DNA from: Candidatus Poribacteria bacterium
Lineage (GTDB): Bacteria > Poribacteria > WGA-4E > UBA9662
Direction of reading: 5' to 3'
Assembly (NCBI GenBank): GCA_002729015.1
Contig: PBVO01000069.1
Coordinates: 90,743 to 104,376, forward strand
Length of the DNA: 13,634 nucleotides
Positions 7,509 through 13,634 of this stretch are shown here, in pieces (within the stretch, counting starts at the first letter, position 1; each line of letters opens with the position of its first letter). Under the pieces are notes generated by a model, which was not told where the DNA came from, did not search any database, and saw only the letters and a list, made by a program, of their open reading frames with translations. The position numbers and the translations under genes are program-made.

Positions 7509-7518
7509 GCCGATCGGC
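7509..7518. repeat. 10-bp palindrome GCCGATCGGC
   Basis: A perfect GC-rich palindrome in an otherwise AT-rich 126-base gap between the MAT2B-like gene and the propeller gene. It lies about 90 bases upstream of the propeller start, so it could be an operator for that gene, or part of the end of the upstream operon. It has no T run, and I see no second copy. Confidence 0.3.
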
Positions 7519-7545
7519 TAAGGGTAACACATTCATATTACTCGT

Positions 7546-8442
7546 TCAAGTACTGGGAGATTCAAAAAAACTGATCAAAGAATGGTAAATAGCTTTCTGA
7601 AAAGGTGTTTGCTGCCCAATTCCAAGATTAACTAAATCCGAACAATCTAATTCACAATCCTGAGGTCGGGGGACACCCACTGGTGGTTTTACATCAGGTA
7701 TGAGATGTGTAGTTGAGCAATTCACCACTTCTCCCATCGATTTAGCAATCTGGTATTTTGTCATTGGTTCATTAGCAGACCAATGATAGGTTCCGTTAAA
7801 GTTAGATTGACTGGATCGATGCTCAATTATCTGTCTGCAAACTACAGCAACATCATTAACCCAAGTCGGACGCCGAATAGACCAATGATCAATACTAATT
7901 TTTTCTGCAGACCGAATTTGTTCACCAATCTGGGTAATGGATGTTTCACTCAAAAATTCAACCTGACCATATAGTGCCGGGAGACGAAGTATACAGAATT
8001 GGTCAGTTTCTGCCCGAACAGCATTCTCTCCATCCAATTTACTTTGACCATACAAATTTAGAGGATTAGTCGAATCTTTTGGGCGATAGGGTGGACTCGT
8101 ACCGTCAAATACATAGTTAGTAGATAAAAAGATCATCCAACACCCCGTCTGATACGCTAACTTGGCTAAATGCCGCGTAGCTTCAACATTTAAGGCAACC
8201 GTTCTTTGTGGGTCATTTTGGCTAATATCTGGCCGTCGCTCCGCAGCTGAATGAATAAGTATATTGGGTTTAATGGTCCACATGAATTCATTAACGTTTT
8301 CTGTGTCCAATAAGTTTAGTTTTTGAATGCCAGAATGAATTCGATTTAATCCCAAACCTATAATATCAAAATTGGTCGATAACTCAGCCATGATAGCTCG
8401 ACCCAACAATCCGGAAGCACCAGTTAAAACAATTTTATTCAT
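7546..8442 (-). CDS. RmlD-family SDR reductase, MAT2B-like
   Basis: A 298-residue extended SDR protein. The Rossmann glycines G8-A-S-G11-L-L-G14 bind NAD(P), and Y131-G-Q-S-K135 is the catalytic YxxxK. RmlD (dTDP-4-dehydrorhamnose reductase) is the family name usually given. However, long stretches recall the beta subunit of eukaryotic methionine adenosyltransferase (MAT2B): HSAAERRPD (64-72), STNYVFDGTSPPYR, PLNLYGQSKLDGE, DHWSIRRPT, CRQIIEHR, NGTYHWSANEPMTKY and the C-terminal LDCS-x-L-x-x-L-G-I-G-Q-x-T-P-F. A sugar-nucleotide reductase role is the default, and regulation of MetK is the alternative. ATG 8442 is preferred over TTG 8448. It overlaps the end of the ABC ATPase gene by 8 bases (ATGAATAA), so the two are probably translationally coupled. 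This is the last gene of the six-gene minus-strand unit. Confidence 0.85.
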   Translation of the reverse strand: MNKIVLTGASGLLGRAIMAELSTNFDIIGLGLNRIHSGIQKLNLLDTENVNEFMWTIKPNILIHSAAERRPDISQNDPQRTVALNVEATRHLAKLAYQTGCWMIFLSTNYVFDGTSPPYRPKDSTNPLNLYGQSKLDGENAVRAETDQFCILRLPALYGQVEFLSETSITQIGEQIRSAEKISIDHWSIRRPTWVNDVAVVCRQIIEHRSSQSNFNGTYHWSANEPMTKYQIAKSMGEVVNCSTTHLIPDVKPPVGVPRPQDCELDCSDLVNLGIGQQTPFQKAIYHSLISFFESPST

Positions 8443-9109
8443 AAGCAAATGTATGTCCGGGTTTTGCTACTAGTCGATTTTGGAATTTAGCAGCTAGATT
8501 GGTGTCATGCGTAACGGTAATAAGTATATTATTCATTTGATGATGAAGTTCAAAAATTAGGTCGGAAATTTGATTGGCCGTGTGATGATCCAAGTTACCC
8601 GTTGGTTCATCACACAATATTAGCCTAGGTTGGTTGATTAAAGAACGAGCAATAGCAACACGCTGACGCTCACCACCCGACAGTTCTGATGGTCGGTGTC
8701 CAGTTCGATTGGCAAGACCAACTTTAGCTAAAATCTTTTCAGCCCATTTGACTTTTTTTGAATCGGGCTTTCCGGTTGCAAATGCGGGGAGTAACGTATT
8801 CTCAATTACTGAATACTGAGGTAAAAGGTTGTGTTCCTGAAAGACAAATCCAATTGTTCGATTACGAAATTTAGCCAATTCTTTCTGGCTCAAATCAAAC
8901 GGATTTTGTTCAGAAATCTTGATATGTCCACTTGTTGGTTGGTCTAAGGTTCCGATCAAGTGTAGCAGTGTACTTTTACCTGCGCCAGATGGACCCATTA
9001 TAGCTAGGGACTCGCCATTAGTTAAGGAAAAAGTAACGTCCCGTAACACCTCTATTTCGTGGGTATCTACACGAAAGATTTTGCTTAATTCTTTCACAGA
9101 AAGGTGCAT
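8435..9109 (-). CDS. LolD/MacB-type ABC transporter ATP-binding protein
   Basis: A complete 224-residue ATPase with Walker A GPSGAGKS (39-46), Q-loop Gln91 in VFQEHNLLP, signature LSGGERQR (143-150), Walker B LILCDEPTGNLD (163-174) and H-loop His201 in VTHD. The VFQEHNLLP and DEPTGNLD variants are typical of the LolD/MacB/FtsE group, which powers permeases that extract lipoproteins or move substrates across the envelope. No LolC/LolE or MacB-type permease is in the window, so the partner must be elsewhere. Start: ATG with AAAGGA 5 bases upstream, 2 bases after the thioesterase stop. The end overlaps the MAT2B-like gene. Grouping with a glycosyltransferase and reductase suggests envelope biogenesis, although substrate is unknown. 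Confidence 0.9.
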   Translation of the reverse strand: MHLSVKELSKIFRVDTHEIEVLRDVTFSLTNGESLAIMGPSGAGKSTLLHLIGTLDQPTSGHIKISEQNPFDLSQKELAKFRNRTIGFVFQEHNLLPQYSVIENTLLPAFATGKPDSKKVKWAEKILAKVGLANRTGHRPSELSGGERQRVAIARSLINQPRLILCDEPTGNLDHHTANQISDLIFELHHQMNNILITVTHDTNLAAKFQNRLVAKPGHTFAYE

Positions 9110-9111
9110 GA

Positions 9112-9543
9112 CTATCCTTTAGATTTGGCCTGAATTCGCTCAGATATGAAATTAGGAATAGGGATTGATTGTAATGGTTGGTCAGGATTACAGATACAAC
9201 AGATTACGCTCAATTTTCCCCTTGCCACTGTTTCAAGTTGGTGCAAAAACTCGAAACAGTAGGTCAGTGATTTTGTACCTTTTCGATCGATGCTAAGGTG
9301 AATATCAATCTGGTCTTCAAATTTGATTGGTTTTAGATAGTCACAAGTAGCGGATAAACGTGGCCATCCAATCTTATCGCCTTGAAGTTCCGTCGCGACA
9401 CTTGTTCCTAATGACCGGAGAAACTCGTGTTCCACGGATTCCATAAAAATAAAGAAACGACTAAAGTGGACGATTCCGGCCATATCAGTATCCGAAAACT
9501 CAATTATGCGTTTGGTTTGGAAATCTGAAACGGGAAAACTCAT
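9112..9543 (-). CDS. YbgC/4-hydroxybenzoyl-CoA-type acyl-CoA thioesterase
   Basis: A 143-residue single hot-dog-fold protein, the usual length. The motif FSDTDMAGIVHFSRFFIFMESVEHEFL (16-42) is the family signature. Asp20 aligns with the catalytic aspartate of 4-hydroxybenzoyl-CoA thioesterase (D-x-D-x-x-G-x-V), and a glutamate follows on the long helix. Such enzymes hydrolyse acyl-CoA or aromatic acyl-CoA thioesters in the cytoplasm and act as oligomers; the acyl substrate here cannot be told from sequence. There is no strong ribosome site before the ATG. It is 13 bases downstream of the EamA gene and 2 bases upstream of the ABC ATPase gene, so it is co-transcribed and perhaps coupled. Confidence 0.88.
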   Translation of the reverse strand: MSFPVSDFQTKRIIEFSDTDMAGIVHFSRFFIFMESVEHEFLRSLGTSVATELQGDKIGWPRLSATCDYLKPIKFEDQIDIHLSIDRKGTKSLTYCFEFLHQLETVARGKLSVICCICNPDQPLQSIPIPNFISERIQAKSKG

Positions 9544-9556
9544 GATCAGGCCAGTA

Positions 9557-10027
9557 CTATTTGGGCGGAAAAGCTGAAACCATATACCCTCCTGCTGCAG
9601 CCAGAACTACCCCCAGAATAAATTGCCATTTAACTGCGGCCAAACCATTTTTGGGTGGGTTAAAAACCAAGGCAGCAGCAACGGCGTTAACCATTGGTGC
9701 ACCCGCAAAAATAATCGAAGCGACTGAAGTTGGGGGGCCACCCTTAAAAAGTGCTAGCTGCAAACAAAATGCACCTATCGCTCCCACCATACCGGCTAAA
9801 GTCGAATAAACTACACCTTTTGATGTAAATTGCCACTCAGCCTTATTCATAACTAAGACAACAATAGGTGCAACGACAGCAATAATGAAATACGCAAGCC
9901 CAATGAATAGGAACGCTTTAAAGCGACCGTTGATCGGATCTCCCATCTCTTTGGTTCCAATGTGAATAACGTTGACGTATAACCCCCAAGAGGCAATTGT
10001 CATAAAAGCAAAGGCTAACCAGTGCAT
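9557..10027 (-). CDS. Half-size EamA/DMT-superfamily membrane protein
   Basis: A 156-residue hydrophobic protein with about five membrane helices (near 1-21, 38-62, 72-95, 101-122, 133-153). Helices three to five carry GAIGAFCLQLALFKGGP, FAGAPMVNAVAAAL and LGVVLAAAGGYMV, which are typical of one EamA repeat of drug/metabolite transporters. Full-length EamA transporters have two such repeats, so this would have to work as a dimer, like small DMT proteins. The substrate is unknown. The ATG is well supported by AGGAG 5 bases upstream. The gene lies between the glycosyltransferase (29 bases) and the thioesterase (13 bases) in the same unit. Similar stand-alone copies occur in planctomycetes as I recall, which is weak taxonomic support. 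Confidence 0.8.
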   Translation of the reverse strand: MHWLAFAFMTIASWGLYVNVIHIGTKEMGDPINGRFKAFLFIGLAYFIIAVVAPIVVLVMNKAEWQFTSKGVVYSTLAGMVGAIGAFCLQLALFKGGPPTSVASIIFAGAPMVNAVAAALVFNPPKNGLAAVKWQFILGVVLAAAGGYMVSAFPPK

Positions 10028-10056
10028 CTAATCTCCTAATCAATTTAAAGTTAATT

Positions 10057-11346
10057 TTAGCTAAGATAACGATTTAAAACAGCCAGTGTACGGACCCCAG
10101 TTTGACGAATAGTATACTTCTGGTGGACAGATTCTTTCCCTCTTTGGCCCAATGTTTGTCGAAGTTCCGAATTCTGCATAATTTCGGTAAGACCTTTATT
10201 GATGGCCTCTGTTGATAGTGGCTGTACTAAGATTCCACCGGAAGTAGCTTCTATCAACTCTGGGAAAGAGCCGTGATTAGGTAAAACTACAGGAACCCCG
10301 TTTGCAAGAGACTCCAATACAAATAAACCTTTCGACTCTCGATAAACAGTCGGTACTGATAAAACGTGGATCTGGTTTAAAAATTGGATTTTTTCTTGAC
10401 GGTCAACTACGCCCAAATACTCAAAAGAGTTTTGGATATTCCAATTTTCGAGTTGATCGACAATTTGTTGATAATACTCTTTGTCTCGCCCCCCCAAATA
10501 CCCAGCGACTTTCAATTTAACATTATCTTTTCCCCATTTTTTTGCCAACTGGTAAAACGCTTCAATGAGTAAATGCAAACCTTTTTCTGGGCAAATCCGA
10601 GCCATATAACCAATGATGAAGGGATGATCATCTAATTTTTCCTCTGTAGCTCCATGACCTTCTAGGTTCAAACCTAACGGTATAACATGCACTTTTTCTC
10701 TATCACTGTGGGTATATTCAGACATGTAATCAGCATAATAGTTACAAGAAGCAAAAAAACCGTCAATATCGTTAGTTCTTTCTCTTAATAATGTTATAGC
10801 TTCAGACTTATAAGGTTCAATCAATTGGTCAAGAAATATATCTTCACCCTGAAAGCCACAAATTACCGGAACATTAAGTTGAGATTTAAGCTGAGCAGCC
10901 ATGCCAGAAAACATAGAATTAGTCAATTGAATAATATCAGGCATATAATCATTTTTGAGCCACTGAACTAGCTTTTCTAATTCCTTTTTTTGTCTTCCAT
11001 TTTCGCCTTTGAGCATAGACACAGTCAAACTACCTAAATCTTTTGCACTTGTTGAAGTGCTAAATTTTGATAAACTATTGAGCAAAGATGGAGTATCCAA
11101 CAGCCGATCAATTAACCATGGTGTATGGCGAAAGAATGCCGATTTTTCTTGTAAATATACATTTATACCGCCAAAGAAGACATGCCCCAAACTAACATCT
11201 TCATCATCTGTTCTCAGAGGCGTATACGTAGGAATTAGAGCTACTTCGTGGCCTTGCTGAATCAGCTCCTTGGCGAGCATATTATCGTGGATACAAGTAC
11301 CGCAATACATGCCAGCAGCGCCTGCTGCAATATAAGCAATTCTCAA
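10057..11346 (-). CDS. GT-B family 4 glycosyltransferase
   Basis: The open frame reaches 11409, but the start is better placed at TTG 11344-11346: TGGAGG lies 5 bases upstream and the protein then begins MRIAYIAAGAAGMYCGTC, the first Rossmann strand. This gives 429 residues, a normal length. The N-terminal acceptor domain has GMYCGTCIHDN (12-22) and FFGGINVYLQ (57-66). The C-terminal donor domain has IGYMARICPEKGLHLLIEAF (245-264) and the E-x7-E motif Glu337-SKGLFVL-Glu345, followed by LANGVPVVLPNHGSFPELIE. It transfers a sugar from an activated nucleotide donor with retention (family knowledge); the acceptor is unknown, probably an envelope glycan or lipid. The start overlaps the TRAP stop as TTGA, indicating translational coupling to an unrelated function. 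Confidence 0.9.
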   Translation of the reverse strand: MRIAYIAAGAAGMYCGTCIHDNMLAKELIQQGHEVALIPTYTPLRTDDEDVSLGHVFFGGINVYLQEKSAFFRHTPWLIDRLLDTPSLLNSLSKFSTSTSAKDLGSLTVSMLKGENGRQKKELEKLVQWLKNDYMPDIIQLTNSMFSGMAAQLKSQLNVPVICGFQGEDIFLDQLIEPYKSEAITLLRERTNDIDGFFASCNYYADYMSEYTHSDREKVHVIPLGLNLEGHGATEEKLDDHPFIIGYMARICPEKGLHLLIEAFYQLAKKWGKDNVKLKVAGYLGGRDKEYYQQIVDQLENWNIQNSFEYLGVVDRQEKIQFLNQIHVLSVPTVYRESKGLFVLESLANGVPVVLPNHGSFPELIEATSGGILVQPLSTEAINKGLTEIMQNSELRQTLGQRGKESVHQKYTIRQTGVRTLAVLNRYLS

Positions 11347-13247
11347 CTGGACCTCCAGTGTATGATTCCAATGCCAATAATGATACCGACCACTATCATC
11401 TGAATCCATATTTTTGTACTAACCAATACTAGAAAAGCAGCTAGAACTAAGGCTACTCGAAGTCCGAGTGTTAACTCAGACCTAGCAAACCCCGCTATAC
11501 CGGTAGCCAAAGGAATCATAGAAAAAAATGTCAAGCCAATTTTAACAATCATTTTCCAAAGGTTACCATCTTTTGATATTAATAATAATTCGGGATTAAA
11601 TACAAAAGCATAAGGCAAGGCAAAACCAACTAAAGCAAAGCGAAAAGCTGATAGACTAGTTTGCATTAAATTTGCTTTCGCAATAGCCCCAGCTGTATAA
11701 GCAGCTAGTGCTACTGGAGGTGTTACCATTGCCATCATGCCAAAATAAAAAATAAATAAATGAGCCGCTAGAGGGGGAGTCTGCATTTGGTCTAACATTG
11801 GTCCGATAAACGTAGCAACCAGCAAATAACAGATAGAAGAAGGTAATCCGAGCCCCAATAAAATAGTCGAAAACATCAATAGAGCAAAAGCTAATAGACG
11901 ACTGTGTTCAGCCATAGGTAGTAAAACTTCAGGGAGTTTGGTACCGACTCCGGTCTGGGTAACCATACCCAGGACTATACCAACGCATGCGGCTGCAGTG
12001 ATTAAAGATGTAGCACTTGTGGCTGTCTTCATAAAAGCATCTAATAGATCATGGAAAGTAAGCCGAGTGTGCGGACTAATATGGCTAGCTATCAACGTAA
12101 AAACCAAGCTTAAACTGACAGCTCGAGAGGGGGTAAACTTTAGTGTTAAAAATAGGATTAAGATGGAGAAGGCCAACAAAAACAGCCAGCCTTGGGCTTG
12201 ATGATGTGGAGTATCGTTGGTGCTAGGTGCCAAGTCGTTCACAAGTACACCTTGAGCATGTTGTAGTCGATGAGAATAGAAATGAACAATCAAAAGAAGT
12301 GCCGTATAATATAAGATTGCAGGAACGAGAGCCGATTTTATAATTTGCAGATACGTCACACTTGGCTCAATTAGTTCCAGCATCATGTATGCGCCAGCCC
12401 CCATAATCGGTGGCATTAAGGCACCACCGGAACTAGCAGCAGCCTCTACACCTGCAGCAATGGTAGGTTTAAACCCAGCACTCTGCATCATAGGAATTGT
12501 AAAAGTACCTGTTGTTGCTGTATTTGCAACGGCACTTCCTGAAAGTGAACCCATCACACCACTGCTGATAACTGCTACTTTTGCCGATCCACCTGTTGTA
12601 GGTTTAAAAATACGTTCTGCTAGACGAATAATATAACTAGTAGAGCCAGTCTTTTCTAAAACATTACCAAATAATACAAACAGAAATACGTAGGTAAACA
12701 TCACTCTCAAGGCAATACCAAAAACCCCTTGAGAACCAAGAAAAACTTGGCTAACAATACGCGACCATGTATAGCCACGATGGGGAAACAACCAATCTGG
12801 TAAAATTGAGCCAAAAATTGAATAAGACATAAACAAAACGGCTAGAGCTGGTAATATCCAGCCAATAGACCGTCGGGCTGATTCCAATACTAGTAATAAG
12901 CCGATTGAACCGACTGTATAATCAACAATTGACTCCATCCCAGCCCGATTTCCTAGTGACCGATCATCTACCCAAAATTTTTTGAATAAAGGTTCCGTTT
13001 GAACGAAAATGTAGGCAAAGCAACCTATAGTCCCAATTGCTAGGAGAAAGTGACATAATCTTTTTAGCCAATCTTTATTCGAAAGGAATGATTGCTGGAT
13101 AACAAAAACAGGCTCATTCGCAAGTGTAAATTCTACACCTAAAAAAGCAAACAAAATTAAACCTGATTGTGGTGATAGAATAGGATAGTTCACTTCAATC
13201 AGAACAAATAAGCTGAGTGCGGTCGATCGCAGAATATTTAATCTCAT
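11343..13247 (-). CDS. TRAP transporter permease, fused 4TM/12TM (DctQ-DctM type)
   Basis: A 634-residue polytopic membrane protein. Its strongest marker is the region at about 229-293 (SGVMGSLSGSAVANTATTGT, then AAGVEAAASSGGALMPPIMG and MMLELI), the classic fused TRAP large-subunit signature. The second conserved half has GVGTKLPEVLLP, LGLGLPSSICYLL and MVTPPVALAAYTAGAIA. Fused permeases of this kind usually work with a TAXI-type periplasmic binding protein and use an ion gradient to import organic acids; no binding protein is in the window. It heads the minus-strand unit and ends inside the start of the glycosyltransferase gene. No clear Shine-Dalgarno precedes the ATG, so the exact start is less certain than the identity. 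Confidence 0.93.
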   Translation of the reverse strand: MRLNILRSTALSLFVLIEVNYPILSPQSGLILFAFLGVEFTLANEPVFVIQQSFLSNKDWLKRLCHFLLAIGTIGCFAYIFVQTEPLFKKFWVDDRSLGNRAGMESIVDYTVGSIGLLLVLESARRSIGWILPALAVLFMSYSIFGSILPDWLFPHRGYTWSRIVSQVFLGSQGVFGIALRVMFTYVFLFVLFGNVLEKTGSTSYIIRLAERIFKPTTGGSAKVAVISSGVMGSLSGSAVANTATTGTFTIPMMQSAGFKPTIAAGVEAAASSGGALMPPIMGAGAYMMLELIEPSVTYLQIIKSALVPAILYYTALLLIVHFYSHRLQHAQGVLVNDLAPSTNDTPHHQAQGWLFLLAFSILILFLTLKFTPSRAVSLSLVFTLIASHISPHTRLTFHDLLDAFMKTATSATSLITAAACVGIVLGMVTQTGVGTKLPEVLLPMAEHSRLLAFALLMFSTILLGLGLPSSICYLLVATFIGPMLDQMQTPPLAAHLFIFYFGMMAMVTPPVALAAYTAGAIAKANLMQTSLSAFRFALVGFALPYAFVFNPELLLISKDGNLWKMIVKIGLTFFSMIPLATGIAGFARSELTLGLRVALVLAAFLVLVSTKIWIQMIVVGIIIGIGIIHWRSS

Positions 13248-13330
13248 TTAGATATAGTGGATATTCATTTTTGTAGCCGTGGGCACCCTCTACCCAAATC
13301 CAAATGGCTTTTTAGAAAGATTAGTTTTTG

Positions 13331-13522
13331 GTCAATTTCGTTGAAAATCAAGGATGAGGATTGACTCGGTCAATGAGTGAATGATTATTGACACACGCAG
13401 GTAGCTCAATTCGTGCTGTAACAACCAGTATTTTTTAATAAATTTTTTCTAAAGTGTCTTCTAACAGCTCAGAATACAAAAGCGTCAGACTGCTTGAGAA
13501 TTCTTATACTAAGGTTGTCAAT
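13331..13522. promoter_or_regulatory. Cluster of five GTCAAT/ATTGAC motifs, putative operator
   Basis: Copies lie at 13331-13336 (GTCAAT), 13360-13365 (ATTGAC), 13369-13374 (GTCAAT), 13387-13392 (ATTGAC) and 13517-13522 (GTCAAT). The second and third form a perfect inverted repeat with a 3-base centre (13360-13374). Spacing and mixed orientation resemble a multi-site binding region for a regulator controlling the TRAP operon, the rightward gene, or both. Some copies also resemble -35 hexamers (TTGACA), so promoter function cannot be separated. Confidence 0.4.
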
Positions 13523-13616
13523 TAAGTTTTTAGTTAAACTAAGATCATGTGTAGTATTAGTTTTTGATACAGATTATTAATTTTGTTCGACCTAATTGAT
13601 TCTTATCTTACCCATT

Positions 13617-13623
13617 AAAGGAG
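13617..13623 (+). promoter_or_regulatory. Ribosome binding site for a plus-strand gene starting at the window edge
   Basis: AAAGGAG is followed by nine bases and then AT as the last two bases, so one more G would make an ATG at 13633. A divergent gene probably begins here. A TRAP binding protein could be suspected, but nothing in the window shows its identity. Confidence 0.5.
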
Positions 13624-13634
13624 ACAAATAATAT

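Larger units (their letters stand above)
13248..13634. other. Intergenic region upstream of the TRAP gene
   Basis: 387 bases with no credible coding frame and no tRNA-like fold that I can see. It lies upstream of the TRAP operon (leftward) and probably of a rightward gene at the edge. It contains the GTCAAT/ATTGAC cluster, T-rich tracts near 13431-13450, and a weak rightward promoter candidate TTGTCA (13515-13520), 19-base spacer, TAAGAT (13540-13545). No convincing leftward promoter was found. Confidence 0.6.

Noticed and set aside
11347..11409. Longer glycosyltransferase from ATG 11409
   Set aside because: The extra 21 residues overlap TRAP coding sequence and precede the first Rossmann strand. 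TTG 11346 has a good ribosome site.
1..13634. CRISPR array, insertion sequence, integrase or tRNA
   Set aside because: I saw no regular repeat-spacer pattern, transposase-like coding frame, terminal repeats or cloverleaf on either strand.

Overview
The window is AT-rich bacterial DNA from a Gram-negative-type cell: it encodes a lipobox protein, c-type cytochrome motifs, a LolD-like ATPase and a TRAP permease. The mix (secreted CARDB/alpha-alpha-toroid protein with a probable YdjY-like end, secreted beta-propeller, half-size EamA protein, a family 4 glycosyltransferase beginning with a GMYCGTC motif, and a solo BatA-type VWA protein) fits a planctomycete or a related lineage. That placement is inferred from family distribution as I remember it; there is no rRNA or marker gene in the window.

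Left part, plus strand (1-3803). This looks like one transcription unit. It holds the tail of an ABC ATPase, a small membrane protein with two H-x13-H pairs (a diheme b-type core), a three-CxxCH c-type heme segment that follows directly in a shifted frame, a large protein with a lipobox-like signal, beta-rich exported domain and C-terminal polytopic domain resembling the YkoE type of ECF substrate-binding component, and a BatA-like VWA protein. One extra T in a five-T run at 654-658 would join the b-type and c-type parts into one protein. Together these genes look like an ABC/ECF-like transporter with an electron-transfer module. I know of no described system with this composition, so it is the best candidate here for something new.

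Middle, minus strand (3922-7419). Two secreted proteins converge on the plus-strand unit. The first gene in transcription order is a seven-repeat NHL/SMP-30-like beta-propeller. The second, behind a perfect 11-bp hairpin, is an 816-residue protein with order signal peptide, CARDB, toroid with an inserted four-cysteine zinc-ribbon-like loop, CARDB, and a YdjY-like C-terminal domain.

Right part, minus strand (7546-13247). Six tightly packed genes form an apparent operon, read from right to left: fused TRAP permease, family 4 glycosyltransferase, half-size EamA protein, hot-dog thioesterase, LolD-type ABC ATPase, and an SDR reductase strikingly like the MAT2B branch of the RmlD family. Junctions are overlaps or gaps of at most 29 bases. 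The TRAP/glycosyltransferase junction uses a TTGA stop-start overlap.

Right edge (13248-13634). This is a 387-base intergenic stretch with five copies of GTCAAT/ATTGAC. It ends in a good ribosome binding site, which suggests a divergent plus-strand gene starting at the window edge.
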